NCBI GenBank assembly: GCA_029961685.1
Contig: JARWKL010000006.1
Coordinates: 15,873,276 to 15,937,275 of the forward strand
Source: Aristolochia californica
Lineage: Eukaryota > Streptophyta > Magnoliopsida > Piperales > Aristolochiaceae
Direction of reading: 5' to 3'
Length of the DNA: 64,000 nucleotides
In this document: positions 1-12,183 of the stretch, piece after piece
How the letters are laid out: the number at the start of each line of letters is the position of its first letter
Numbering within the stretch: position 1 is the stretch's first letter
Program-made: the position numbers and the translations under genes
The notes under the pieces: model-generated
What the model was told of the DNA's origin: nothing
The model's database searches: none
The model's input: the letters and a program-made list of their open reading frames with translations, nothing else

Positions 1-1747
1 ATTTGAATTGGAGAAAATTACCACAAATGACAACGGGTCTAGTAAATGAGAAGCTTGAAAGTTGTTGAGCCAAAACAATACCTCTCTCGAGATGTTTTCG
101 TGGAGAAATTTGATTTCTTTGAGATTCCTATGTTTGCTTGTCTCTAGTTTTAACTAGAGAAGACATTGCAATCCAATTTTTTTATTATCGTGTAGATTTT
201 TAGGTGGACTACGGTTCTGTAATTTAACCGGAAGGTTTTACAATTTAATTATATGTGCCTTAGTTAGTTAATTACTAATTGGTTCGCACAAAGTGGGAGA
301 AGAGTTGGCCTTCCTCCCAACATCGCGGGCACCAAACATTGTCCCGCCAGAACCACACTTCCTTACTTTCCTACTTTCTGCATTTTCTTTTTCGGTGGAG
401 GTCCTGAAAATACTCGCTCATCGTTTTCCCGGAACTAGTCCAACTATGGTAAAACAAACTATGGTACTGCTTCGTCCCTGTCGTAGTGCTTGATCGTGTT
501 TTTAGATCAAATTTCTCTATAATAAAAGAGGATGTTTCGTAATAGAAAATAATCACAGAAAAAAGGATGAGAAGGAGACTCGTGTACCTCGATTACCAAA
601 GCGATGAGAGAATACAGAACGGGACCAGCGCTAATGAGCAGTGATTATCAATCAAAGGAGGCGAGCGATGAGACGAGAACAATGACGCGATGGTGGAGGA
701 ATCTTGCGGCATTCCTTGAAGTCGAAGTGAAGGTGAGAGGAGGGAGTGGCACAGTTAATATCCCGTTCCCCAATTTTCATGCTGTCGATATCCTCCGTCT
801 CCTATTTCGTCTCCGATTTTCGTGGTGCCTTCCATCCTCACCTGCGTAGTCATCTTCCCGATTTTCCCGAGCATTTATCTTCCAGATTGCTATCTTACTG
901 ACGATTTCTCAGTTTTCTCTGTTTTCAGTCGATTCAATCCTCTTATCTCGTTTTTTTTATGTAGCTTACCCACGATCTATCATTTTTCTTTGTTTTCTAT
1001 CGATTCTATTTTACCCAGTTTTCTCTGTTTTCTGCTTGCTCCATTCAGCTCCGTTTGCTTAAGAGGTCGAGGGGGAACGAGAGGCTGCCATGTCAGCATT
1101 CTCCAAAGAATTCTCTAACATGCTTTTTTCCAATAGACCTGTTTGCAACACAAAGAAAGAAAAAAAAACGGGGGGAGGGGGGGAAAATATGATTTTCTAT
1201 TATTTGACAGCAGCAGCGTGAGAAAATAAAATTAGAGGGATTTTTTATTTAACAAATTTTTCTTACAATTTGGGGTAAAGAAAATAAATAGAAACTTGAG
1301 AGAAAATTTTAATTATTAAAATTTAAAATTTAGAAATTTAATTTTCTTTTTCATTTTTCACATGTATCCGAACAAGAGAAACTATATTTTTCTTCCATTT
1401 TTTTTCTCATTTTGTAAGGGCATTCCAACAAGAGAAAAACAACTTATTTTCATTTCTTTTATCTCCACGTTCAGTGTTCAAGCACCGTCTTAGTACATAT
1501 ATAGATGTATCCTCTCCGAATAAAGGGCCAATGTCTCTCGGATGAGATTTTTTGGGTCCATTGTCTCTATAATTATTTGTTAGCTATAAAATGTCTTACA
1601 ATTTGTGTTATAAATCATCCCTTTGCTTAGTAAGAAGATGAGATCAAGGGAAAAAGAGAAATAAACAAGTTAAAACGTTTTAAGTGAGTTTGCACCTCAA
1701 AGTGAGAATGAAAAAAAATCTTAAATAGAGTTTAGGGACATGCATTA
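1..1747. other. Non-coding flank left of Copia-1
   Basis: I see no supported gene here. Short open frames exist (around 293-493, 604-849 and 822-1118), but they show no family resemblance and no codon-level signal. The stretch from about 1140 to 1480 is AT-rich, and a run of six Gs, one A and seven Gs sits at 1170-1183. The interval ends at the CATTA target-site copy (1743-1747) of the Copia element to its right. Confidence 0.6.
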
Positions 1748-1931
1748 ACTCGAAAAATAATACTTCACTTTCAATCTTAATTTCTCATTCACATCATCGG
1801 CTTAAATAGCCGTTTTACAGAATATACATGGAAGAATTATGAGTGATCAACGAGATTACACAATCACCGGATTTACAGAATATTTACATAATTTCTCCTT
1901 AAGGGAATAAATCTCAGAGTAAATCTTAACA
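1748..1931 (-). repeat. 3' LTR of Copia-1
   Basis: This is the downstream LTR, because the element lies on the minus strand. It is nearly identical to 6948-7130. The purine tract GAGGGGGAG (minus strand) abuts its start, and the pol stop codon (1939-1941) lies within a few bases of the LTR. Confidence 0.92.
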
Positions 1932-1938
1932 CTCCCCC

Positions 1939-3556
1939 TCAAGTTGGTGCATAGATATCACTTATGCCCAACTTGTCAAGACATTTGTTAAAAGCTTGGT
2001 AAGACACTGCCTTGGTTAGCACATCGGCAAGCTGATCCTCAATTCGAACATGAGGGACTTCAATGATTCTTGCTTCTAACTTTTCTTTAATAAAGTGTCA
2101 ATCAACTTCAACATGTTTAGTTCTATCATGCTGGACTGGGTTGTGGGCAATATCACATGCGGCCTTATTGTCACAATATAATTTCATAAGACTTGTCTGC
2201 TCAATATGTAGTTCTTGTATCAGATTTTTTATCCATAATAATTCACATATTGCCTTGGCCATTCCCCTGTATTCGGCTTCAGCTGAAGATCTAGCCACCA
2301 CCTCTTGTTTTTTACTTCTCCAAGTAACCAAATTTCCACCTACAAATGTAAAGTATCCAGAGGTAGACCATCGATCTTCTATTGACCCAACCCAATCGGC
2401 ATCGGTATAACCTTCAATTTTCAAGTCACCTCCCTTTTTAAATAAAATTCCTTTCCCTGGAGATGATTTCAAGTAGCGTAGGATACGGTTGACGACATTC
2501 ATATGTTCTTCACTTGGAGAGTGCATAAATTGACTAACCACACACTTGGTACATAAGCTAAGTCTGGTCGGGTATGTGCAAGATACATTAACCTCCCAAC
2601 TAGTCTCTGATAACGCTCCTTGTTAGCAGGAACTTGATCTGAATGTATTCCCAGTTTCAGATTTTCTTCCATAGGAGTACTGACTGGACTACATGCTGTC
2701 ATACCAGTTTCCTTCAATAAATCCAAAGCATATTTTTGTTGAGATAGAAAAATTCCTTCCTTGGATCTGGACACTTCAATGCCAAAAAAATATTTTAAGT
2801 AGCCAAGATCCTTCATTTCAAATTCTCTAGCAAGACAACTTTGCAATGATTTCTTTTCTTTTGGATCATTCCCAGTTACTATCATATCATCAACATATAC
2901 AATAAGAGCTGTGTGGCCTCCTTGTTATATTTCAGGAAGAGAGTATGATCTGAGTTGCTTTGCTTGTATCCAATAGATTTCATAAAATTCGTGAACCTTC
3001 CAAACCATGCCCTCGGGGACTGCTTCAAACCATATAAGGATTTCCTCAGTTTACATACTTGTTTGCATCCTTTGTTTTGCATAATGCATCCAGGAGGTAA
3101 TTCCATATATACTTCTTCTTGGAGATCTTCGTGTAAAAATGCATTTTTTACATCAAACTGATATAAGGGCCAATCAAGATTCACAACCAGAGATAGTAGA
3201 ATCCGAATGGTATTGATTTTGGCCACTGGTGCGAATGTCTCCATATAATCGATCCCGTAGGTTTGAGTATATCCTTTGGCGACAAACCTTGCTTTGAACC
3301 TTTCAATGGTACCATCGGCTTTATATTTAATGGTAAATACCCACCCGCATCCAACTGGTGTCTTTCCTACAGGTAAGTCAACCACTTCCCATGTTGAATT
3401 CTTTTGAAGAGACCTCATTTCTTCATTCATGGCTTCTTTCCATTTAGAATCTTTCAAGGCTTCCTGCACACTATTAGGAATAGATATAGCAAATAATTGA
3501 TTCACAAATACCTCATTTGCCTTTGACAATCTATGATAAGACACAAAATTATGCAT
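1939..3556 (-). pseudogene. Copia-1 reverse transcriptase and RNase H region (broken)
   Basis: This codes for the C-terminal half of a copia polyprotein, which copies the element RNA into DNA in cytoplasmic particles. Visible motifs are STWEVVDLP, GYTQTYGIDYMETFAPVAK and FDVKNAFLH in the polymerase fingers and palm. RNase H motifs follow (YTDADWVGS, RSSAEAEYRGMA, LYCDNKAA). The frame shifts at about 2885, exactly where the YVDD catalytic motif should be read, so that motif is split. A further stop at about 2098 replaces an arginine in the RNase H tail (CGA to TGA). The frame ends with a stop at 1939-1941, next to the 3' LTR. Confidence 0.9.
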
Positions 3557-3586
3557 GGGATACTGAGATTTAGAGGTGAGAAGAGG

Positions 3587-5335
3587 TTAATAATTGACTC
3601 TAGGTTTTCCTCTTGTGGTTCGATGAGGTAGCACTCTTAGTTGAGTTTCGGAACTTACCTGAGGTTCAGACATGGACTCGGACTCAGAAGGCAATTGATC
3701 CATTGGTACATTATGAAGGGGGGAAGATGGCGGCTGAGACTCTGGTTGCATTACTTCCATCTGGTCTTGTCTTTCTCCACCCTGTGAATCATGTTGATTT
3801 GTATCATTTTGATGTCCACGGTTGTAATCGGAATATTGACCACTTGTAGTATCCAAGATATCCAAATGATGATAAAGGGTCTTCAATTCAATCCTATTCT
3901 CCCCCTGTATTGAAGACTCGGGAGTAGAATAATACATGTTTTCTTCGTGAAATACCACATCAAGAGTGACATACAATTTGTGAGATGGAGGATGATAACA
4001 ACGATAACCTTTCTGATGTTGAGCATAACCAACAAAAACACACTTGAGAGCTCGGGGGTTCCAATTTATGTCTCAATGACTTATGGAGGTGAACAAAGGC
4101 TACACACCCAAAAACTTTAGGTGGTAGATTCGGCACAGCAAGTGAACTTATGGTTTTATGAAGAACACTCAAGGGAGTCTGAAATTATAACACACTCGAG
4201 GGTATTCGATTGATAAGGTAAGCAGCAGTTGTGATGGCTTCACCCCAGTAACTTACCGACATATGAGCTTCAAACAAGGAAGCACGAACAACTTCAAGAA
4301 GGTGGCGGTTCTTTCGCTCTGCAACTCCATTTTGCTGAGGGGTGTACGGAATAGTAGTTTGATGAGTAATACTATGATCATCTAGATATTCTTTGAAACT
4401 TTGATTCACAAATTCTCCCCCATTGTCACTTCGAAGAGTTCGTATTGTAGAATGATACTGAGTGACTATTATTTTGTGAAATTGTTTGAACAACAAACTA
4501 ACTTCACTTTTTGACTTCATTAAACAAATCCAAGTCATACGGGTGTGATCATCAATAAAAGAAACAAACCACCGTTTATCACTAAGGGAGGCTATATTTG
4601 CTGGACCCCACACATCAGAGTGGATAATCATAAAAGGTGTCGGACTCCTATTCATGGTTATTGGGAATAGAACACGATGACTTTTCGCCAATTCACATAC
4701 ATCACACTTAAAATCTGAAATAGATAATTTTTCAAAAAGTGTAGGAAACAATTTCTTTAAATAACCAAAGGATGAATGACCCAACCGTTTATGCCATAAC
4801 CAAATATCAGAATCTGCTGATTTTTTCTTCATGGAGAACGCTTGGGCTAACTAATGAAAACTTTCTGGCTGCAGATCAAGGTAATAGAGTTTCCCCCTTC
4901 TAGTACCATACCCAATTGTCTTCTGAATTCCAATGTCTTTAAAAACACAAAGGTTAGGCCAAAAAACCACAATACAATGCAGAGTACGAGTTATTTGAGC
5001 AACTGATAATAGATTATGATTGAGGGTTGGAACAACTAATACAGAATCAAGACTCAGATTTTTAGTGAGAGTGATAGAACCTTCTCCAATAACGTGAGAT
5101 GGAGTACCATTTGCTGTAGATACGATATGTTGTTCAGATGGTTTCATACTTTTAACATGATGATTGTCAAAGGTCATATGATCAGTAGCACCAGAATCAA
5201 TTATCCATTCACTATTTCTACTAGGAGCGGAAGTATTAAGAACCTTACCAGATATAGCGATTAAGACTGATGCATCCTCAGTTGTGTGAGAAGTGGAAGG
5301 TTCTGCTACTACAACGGAAGATTGATTATTTGATT
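3587..5335 (-). pseudogene. Copia-1 protease and integrase region (broken)
   Basis: The protease motif DSGATDHM lies around 5180-5200. It is followed by the GAG-pre-integrase zinc region (WHKRLGHSSFGYL, CDVCELAKSHR) and the integrase core. The catalytic acidic residues are in HSDVWGP, RSDNGGEF and QQNGVAERKNRHLLE. Frames change near 4180 and again near 3970. The low-complexity connector (3976-3587, rich in S, Q and P) leads into the reverse transcriptase. In the family this segment releases the mature enzymes and joins cDNA to the host chromosome. Confidence 0.88.
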
Positions 5336-5384
5336 TGGAGTTTCATTTGCGAGGCGCTTTTGTAGGATCCCACCATTCTGGATA

Positions 5385-6244
5385 CCCGATAAGTTCATAA
5401 CATCATGACTTTATATGCCCAGTCTCACCACAGTGAGTACAAATGCGCTCTAGTTTGGTTGTTCCAACCTCATAGCTACGATTCTGAGATCCTGATGTTC
5501 GATTTTGATCACTGTTAGGACCAGTTGGTCGAGCTGTTTTAGGCTTAGCTCGACGTGCTACCATTGCAGATGTCTCAACACGATCAAATTCACTACTTAA
5601 AGTGGTTCTACGAATAGAGTCACGATGTACATAAGCATAGGCTTCTTCAAGATCCAATATCGGGTCTTTTCTGAGTATTTCGCCACGGACTTGTTCGAAT
5701 TCTGCATCCAATCCGTTTAAGAAAATATGAACATGCAGTCTTTCAAAGGATTTTCTATAAGCAATCACATCATCAGGATCTTTCATTATAGTCCTGTCAC
5801 GATGATCAAGTTCTTGAAAAATTTCCACAAGATCACTATAATACGTTGATAAAGGGCGACCAGTCTGTTTGGTGGAGAAAGCTCTCTGATTCAATGAAAA
5901 TAATTGTGATTCATCTGACCCATCATAGAAATCTTTTTTGAGCGCATTCCATATTCGCGTGCGGTACGCAGCCGAATATAGCGCTTCATAATATCTGGTG
6001 ACATAGAGGTTAACAACCACCCCTTGACTTTTTGACTTTCAGCATACCATTTCGCATAAGAGGCATCCGTTTCTTGTGGGAATGGTGTTTTTCCCATAAT
6101 ATATTCGAGTTTTTCTCGTCCTACAATTTGCATCTCCATGATCTGGGACCATACATCATAGTTGACTTCGGTAAGAGTGACGCTAGTTGTAAAACCAGAG
6201 TTTTCGGATTGCATATGAATAATCGGTGTTGATTCCTTCGACAT
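5385..6244 (-). pseudogene. Copia-1 gag (broken)
   Basis: Gag would form the cytoplasmic particle. I place the start at 6244 (MSKESTPI), the first methionine before recognisable gag sequence. The conserved stretch with a tryptophan and KGWLLTSMS lies near 6030-6060. A one-base loss near 5960 moves the frame from the upstream to the downstream half. The zinc knuckle (CTHCGETGH) is at about 5410-5435 and is interrupted by a stop before its last cysteine. Confidence 0.85.
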
Positions 6245-6689
6245 GATGAAAAGAAGATCGGCGGGGACACCAAAAAAAAATAATATTGGTCCGATCCGTA
6301 GACTGATTCGGTCTGGTCCCGTTCGCTTTCTAAAAACAAAATTGGTCAGGTTCGATCCGGTCCGGTTCGGAGACTGATTTGGTCTGGTCCGGTTTACGTT
6401 AATTTGCTGGGCTGATCTTGGTCCGTCCGAGACCGGGTCGCTCGGCAAATAAATAACCCGGACCCAAGTTTAAACGAACAAATAAAATTTACTGTACCTC
6501 TTCTTCGTCGAGACGCTCGACAGTGCGTTTCTTCCCCTTCGCCGGTGTCAATTGGGTTGACGGTTTTCGGGAAGGCCGTCGTCGGTGCAAATTTTCTTCG
6601 TCGAGACGCACGTTGGACCGGCGCCGGTGAGGCTTTTCTCCTTTTTCTTTTGTTTTTTTTTCTTCTTCGTTGGTCGGCGAAGCTTTTTG

Positions 6690-6832
6690 ATGGAAGGCCG
6701 AGCACTGGCTCGGCTACGATCGTCGGCGGCCTACGGAACTTCCGAACAACTCTTTTTTTTCGCGGCGATTCGTCGGTCGGCAAAGTTTTCTAATGGAAGG
6801 CCGAGCACTGGCTCGGCTACGGTCGTCGGCGT
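6690..6832. repeat. Direct repeat in the Copia-1 leader
   Basis: A segment of about 40 bp (from 6690 and again from 6793) containing GGCCGAGCACTGGCTCGGCT occurs twice in the untranslated leader between primer site and gag. A second short repeat, TTCTTCGTCGAGACGC, occurs near 6499 and 6594. Confidence 0.85.
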
Positions 6833-6935
6833 AAAGCTCTGTTTCGCGGTGAAACAGAGTCTGTCGACTGAGATTACAGAACAGAGCTTTTGCTCTGCTC
6901 TTCGGCGATGAGAAGGAGAAAGAGATGATTCTCCT

Positions 6936-6947
6936 GCTCTGATACCA
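6936..6947 (-). other. Primer-binding site of Copia-1
   Basis: On the minus strand this reads TGGTATCAGAGC, complementary to the 3' end of plant initiator tRNA-Met. It directly follows the 5' LTR, where minus-strand DNA synthesis is primed. Confidence 0.95.
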
Positions 6948-7130
6948 ACTCGAAAATAATACTTCACTTTCAATCTTAATTTCTTATTCACATCATCGGC
7001 TTAAATAGCCGTTTTACAGAATATACATGAAAGAATTATGAGTGATTAACGAGATTACACAATCACCGGATTTACAGAATATTTACATAATTTCTCCTTA
7101 AGGGAAGAAATCTCAGAGTAAATATTAACA
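6948..7130 (-). repeat. 5' LTR of Copia-1
   Basis: This is the upstream LTR and presumed promoter of the minus-strand element. It is flanked on its outer side by CATTA (7131-7135), matching the copy at 1743-1747, and differs from 1748-1931 at only a few positions. Confidence 0.93.
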
Positions 7131-9417
7131 CATTAATTAATTAATTTTAATTCCTAAACATAAGTTGGTTAATAAGAATAATATAATTTAAGCTCATTTT
7201 ATTGAATTGATCATACTTTAATTTTTACAGACGAATTATAGTTATATTAACTCAAAAGGAAATTGTTTTTATGGATTTACAACAGATAAGGGATATAAAA
7301 AAAAAAATGAACTCTACGACATCATTTTGGTGACATTGAAGATCGTGGTGTATATGTGACATTGTTTTGGACAAAATAATGTAGCAATGGCATTGTCAAG
7401 CTACAGTTGCATTAGACAACCATATCTATTTACATGATATAGAGAGATCTAAATGTGTAAAATGTATCCGAGATATAGACAGGACCCACTAGCTGCCTGT
7501 AGTGACAGTAAGTGTCCCGAACCCACACAAAAGGTCAATAATCGTCCAGCGCGATCCCTTGTCCCGAGGGTGGCAACAAATTGGCCCTGCTTGGGAGTAC
7601 TCGTTGCTTGTATCAAATTCAAAGAAAGACATAGAACCTGAGGTTTTTAATATTTCCTCCCCGACCTCCCACATTGTTTGCGTTGAAAGGTGAGGAACCC
7701 CTTTGGTGCCGAAAGAGAGGGGACAGTCCTCAATCTCTTTCTTTGTCCCATTAGTTGTTTCTGTCTTATACGGGAATCTCTCTTATGTGACAACGAGCAG
7801 CCTAATCAAACCGGTTCAGCTACGTTTTACCTTTTATTTTATTTTATTATTTATCAAAATAAAACTAAAAGGTCTCACTCAATTGGTTACCAAGTTACCT
7901 GTTTATCATTTGTTAAACGGGCAAGAGTTATTTTATTTCTATTAATTAAATATCCATTGGAGTGTCATTGTTCATAATTATATTGATATAAAAGCCTTTT
8001 CCATTCTGTTTATACACCTCTAATGAAAATATGATTTATAAGGAAATATAAGATCTATCTGTCTTTATCGTGACCATCCACGTATAACGATCGCCCACGA
8101 AGCGCACACTGGAGATGTCGCTGACAATCTACCGCCCTCGTGCAAATTATACTAGTGTAAGGGAATCCAAAGCGTCAGCCCTAATAAATAGACACAACTA
8201 TGTGTTGAAATATGTTTTCCGTCACACGGACCCATGTCACTGAAATTAGTCGGGCATGTGCACAGCACTTGCGTCATAATCAAGCGTAATCTGATCCTTA
8301 CAGTAACTAAAAATTTAAATTAATCAAAATGGAATCTTAAATTCTTCAACCCCATCCAATATTATATTAGTAATTATATGAATATACAAAATGATAGATG
8401 TGAGTTCATTGACATCCAATTGCAAGGTGGTATTTTGGAATAACAATATCCCACCTTACTTTAATGCTGACTTCAAGAAGAACACTTTCGTCTATCTAAT
8501 TAAGTTAAATTATATTATATTATTAATTTATTTTTAAAAATAAATTATATTATTAAATTATTAAAGAATCTTCCTTATAAAAAAATGGATCATATGTAGA
8601 TTTTCAACATCTATATAATAATAAAAAAATTAATTTATCGGACTTATCCTACCTGCAATAATGTTTTTGTCATTTTTATTTGTTTTTTTGTATAATTTGA
8701 TCCCCGATCCAACATGACATATTTACAAAGTGGGACGAATATCTCTGGTCGCCCGTCTTCGCTCTCGGAACTGACACTCGTAGTGGTTGGTGACGCCGCG
8801 TATAACTTGCTCTCGTCTTGGAGGGTTTTTTAAATGTATTTCTCCTATATGTTTTAATACGAGATACTGAATGTTTTTTTTTTTTTTTCCTGTTAATTTT
8901 CCTGTTCAAGTGCTCAATCATCCGGTGCGATTTCTGTATTTTACTTGTAAACAGCAAATATTGAAGAAAAACGCTTTTAAAAGTTAAAACTTCAAAGGTG
9001 GTAGAAACGTCACATAATCAACAGGAAGCATAAATAAATTCGTAAAAACAGAATATAGTTTTTAATTTGTTTTTGTCGTTTTAGATTCCAGTAAACTGAC
9101 GTGACGTAAGACATATATGATAAGCTTCCCCGTTTCCCCCTCCTTACTGCGGTCGCCTCTATCTAGTGGAGTCGAGTGGGAGAGAAGATATTGAGGAGAA
9201 GAGGTAAACCAAAATTTCAAGCTATCCAGACAACTTGGAAGGTTCAAATACCAGTTTTTGTGGGAGACCCTGACTCTTTTTCGTAGCTTCAGTGCAAGGG
9301 TGGGTTTTTGAGCGGTTTCTAAGAAGTTTAGTTTAGGCGTGGGCGTGTGTGCTATAGACTAAGAAGAAGAAGAGCCGTGCAGCTCTACTTCAAATAGCAG
9401 CAAATTACACACAATAC
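7131..9417. other. Upstream flank and putative promoter of the trihelix gene
   Basis: No gene is supported here. The interval is AT-rich, with a 24-bp AT palindrome at 8524-8547 and a T-run near 8873-8888. The regulatory region of the gene starting at 9583 must lie in its right part. I cannot place a transcription start with confidence. A TATA-like CTATAGA lies near 9353. Confidence 0.55.
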
Positions 9418-9558
9418 ATGTCAAATCTCTCCCCCGTCTTCTGCGGATTTTCAGAGTGAGCGGTTTTAGAAGAGATGAGAAATGGCTTAATTGGAAGACC
9501 TAGTAAAGAGCAATTACAGAAAAGGCAGAGAGTGAAGGGGCCGGTGGGAGAAGATTAA
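9418..9558 (+). promoter_or_regulatory. Two upstream ORFs in the presumed leader of the trihelix gene
   Basis: Two short frames precede the main start at 9583. One is at 9418-9459 (13 codons plus stop) and the other at 9475-9558 (27 codons plus stop), ending 24 nt before the main ATG. If transcription begins upstream of 9418 they would be translated first and would lower translation of the main frame. Whether they lie in the mRNA is not shown by the sequence. Confidence 0.45.
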
Positions 9559-9582
9559 TCAGCAAGACGAAAGAAGAGAAAG

Positions 9583-12183
9583 ATGCAGTCTGGTTATGGA
9601 GTTCCAGAGATGCAACAATTCATGGTGGACAGTTGCGCTTCACTTTTGTCTATCTCTCACGATATTGGTAACCCTTCCCAACAGCAAAAGCTCCACCAAC
9701 ATCATCCGCAGCAGCAGCAGCAGCAACAGCAAAATCATCAAAGATTTCACCATCTTAGTCCTATCCCAATCACCCAGCAGTTTTTCCAGCACCACCCCTT
9801 TCACGCCTTTCAGCAGCAGCAAAGGAGATTGCACCAGCAATTAGTTGGTCTCGATCTGGAATCAGGGCCTGAGAACTCCAACTCCCCCTCCCGAGTCTCG
9901 GTCGGCCCGTGTCAGCCCCACTTCGTCGCGACGAATTTTAAGCTTGGGGTCAATGAGAGTAGCTGCGACAGAGAAGCTTTACATGAGGAAAATACAATGC
10001 TCCGATGTGATGACGGATCGAATAGTCGGCCAGTTCACCCCCGGTGGCATGACAGAGAACAAGAATCCGCCATTAAAGAACCTTTCTGGTATGAAAAGTA
10101 AAAGTGAATCTATTTTTCGCGTTTCTCTTAGTCTCAACTGGATTCTTTCTTGCAAAAATACTACGCGGCCTTTGGTCGAGATATAGATCTGACAGACAAA
10201 CTTTTTCACAAGCGCAGTGAAATAGACAAATGGGAAAAAGCTAAATAACCCTAAAAAGAAGATAAAATAAGAAGAAGCCGACAGATTGATTATCTTCCCT
10301 TTTCCTCTCTTTTCAAGATTTTCTGATTCTTCTTCAGCATATGCCGCTTCCAATTAGGAGTTTTCGGTACGCTCCTCATTCTAGGAGGAAAGGCACGAAG
10401 ATTACTGAAAATCAAAATCAATGATTTTTTCCTTCATATTGATTTCTAAAACAAAATCACAGGTTTGATTCCTGATTTCGCAATTGAGTATTTCAGTTTT
10501 CTTAAATTATTTCTTTGCTATATAACCAAATTGTTCTTTCTCGCACTTGTTAATAATTTCTTCATTGATAGTAAGAGTTTCGAGTAATGGATCTGATCAT
10601 CTTCTCAAATTTATGATTTTCTTAACATTTCGACTGATAAATGGCAACTATCATTTTCTTTTTCTTGTGAACCTTTTAAACAAAAATGATCTTTTATGAT
10701 CTTGTATTGTAGGAAGCCGCTGGACATAGAATACTTGAACAGGAACAGCAAGCGGTGCAAGGAAAAACTTGAGGTCTCCACCAAGTACTGCAGGAAAGGC
10801 GAAGAAGGAAATGAAACCAAAGAAGGCAAGAGCAGCGGCAGCAACTATGGACTCTTCAGCGAACTGGAAGCTATCTACATTCGTAGTAGCGGAGGTGGCG
10901 GCGTAGCAAATAATCAAGATGGTTCGGGATCAGCTCTCACCGGTGATAACAATGGACAGACAAACACTGCCACAGCCGAGCCTGCTAGTGCTCTTCATAG
11001 CAGCTTCGATCATGGATCAGAAACATCCACGGGAGAAGAAGTTCCCCTACAAAAGCTTCATAAGAACAGGAGAAAACAGAAACGGAAGCCTATCATTTTT
11101 TTTGTGTCATTCTTCCAAAGTCTTGTGATGCAACTGACGGATCATCAGGAGAGCCTTCATAGGAAATTTTTAGAGGTGATGGAGAGGAGAGATCAGGAGA
11201 GGACTGAAAGAGAAGAGGCATGGAGACGGCAAGAGGCTGCAAAGGCCAACCGGGAAGCCATGGCTAGAGCCCAAGAACAAGCACTGGCTTCCGGTAGAGA
11301 GACAGCCATAATCTCTTTATTGGAGAAGATCACCGGCGAAAGTATTAGCTTGCCAAGCAAGAGCCAGTTTCGAATCGATTTCCAAAGTCAAGAGGAACAT
11401 CAAACATCAGACAAACCTACTGAAAATTTGGAAAATCTCAGCAATGACAACAATGGTAACCGTATTATTGACAGCACTAACACTCGGAGATGGCCTAAAG
11501 CTGAAGTACAGGCCTTGATTGGGGTCCGGAGCAGCTTGGAATCCAGGTTTCAAGAGCCCGGACTCAAAGCTCCACTATGGGAGGAAGTTAGCTCTTCAAT
11601 GGCTTCTCTGGGTTATCAGAGGAGTGCAAAGAGGTGTAAAGAGAAGTGGGAGAACATCAATAAGTACTTCAGGAAGACGAAGGACACTGCAAAGAAGCGG
11701 CCTCAGCAGTCCAAGACCTGCCCTTATTTTCATCAGTTAGATCAGCTCTACTCAAAATCCCAAAATGCTTCCACACTCGGGTCTTCTGTAGTCCCTCGAA
11801 AGAACAATTTGGAGCTATTGGACGCCATTGTCGTGCCATCTAATAACCCTAACCTGCAAAACCCATCTCTAGACTTCGTTCAGGAACAGCTTGAGATGCG
11901 CACAAACTTCAAGTTTCCTGAGATGGGTTCCCTGAATTTGGATTTTACTGGTAGCGATAACGAATGTAACGAGGTCAGTGAGCTTAATGCTGGTCAGGTA
12001 CTGCTTCAGCTCCAGCAAGAGCAAGGCAATGGAGAAGAGGTTAATGGAGACGAAGACGAGCAAGAAGCAGACGAAGAAGAAGAGGAAGAAGAAGGAGAAA
12101 GTCAAGACAATGAGGAAAATCAAAATGAACGTGATCAGAAAGATCGACTACAAGAGAACATCTTTTTCCGCATTGAATCGTGA
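9583..12183 (+). CDS. GTL2: GTL2-like trihelix (GT-factor) transcription factor, two exons
   Basis: This is a nuclear DNA-binding protein of the plant-specific trihelix family, which binds GT elements. The exons are 9583-10088 and 10713-12183, split by a GT-AG intron inside codon 169. The joined frame gives 658 residues. The C-terminal trihelix domain is textbook: residues 428-515, with the three tryptophans W429, W458 and W481, the SAKRCKEKWENINKYFRK segment and a fourth helix ending HQLDQLY. The N-terminal trihelix (about 154-224) is incomplete. It keeps NSKRCKEK and LFSELEAIY but has no recognisable first helix, a pattern I recall from GTL2-type proteins. Other parts are a glutamine run (43-50), a basic stretch at 284-296 that may be a nuclear signal, a coiled-coil-like charged helix (about 305-360) and an acidic tail (about 609-648). 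The start has an A at -3. No lesion is visible, so this appears to be the one working host gene in the window. The exact ortholog name is from memory. Confidence 0.92.
10089..10712 (+). other. Intron of the trihelix gene
   Basis: The donor is TG|GTATGA and the acceptor is TTGTAG|GAAG. Removing 624 nt restores a tryptophan codon (TG+G) and keeps the frame open, joining KEPFW to KPLDIEY. In-frame stops would end translation if the intron were retained. Confidence 0.88.

Larger units (their letters stand above)
1748..7130 (-). mobile_element. Copia-1: complete but mutated Ty1/copia LTR retrotransposon
   Basis: The element has two direct repeats of about 184 bp (1748-1931 and 6948-7130). They begin TGTTAA on the minus strand and are flanked by the 5-bp duplication CATTA (1743-1747 and 7131-7135). 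Directly inside the right LTR is a minus-strand primer site complementary to initiator tRNA-Met (6936-6947), and directly inside the left LTR is a purine tract (1932-1942). The domain order is gag, protease, integrase, reverse transcriptase, RNase H, which is the Ty1/copia order. Every coding segment carries frameshifts or stops, so this copy cannot act by itself. The short LTRs would fit an Ale/Retrofit-like lineage, but that is a guess. Confidence 0.93.

Noticed and set aside
604..1118. Open frames of 81 and 98 residues on the plus strand
   Set aside because: No family resemblance, low-complexity composition and overlapping frames in a non-coding flank; length is within chance.
8524..8547. 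AT palindrome as a MITE or replication origin
   Set aside because: Only 24 bp of perfect symmetry in very AT-rich sequence, with no flanking TSD or inverted termini.
9640..9840. Minus-strand and alternative-frame ORFs over exon 1 of the trihelix gene
   Set aside because: They arise from the CAG/CAA glutamine repeat read in other frames.
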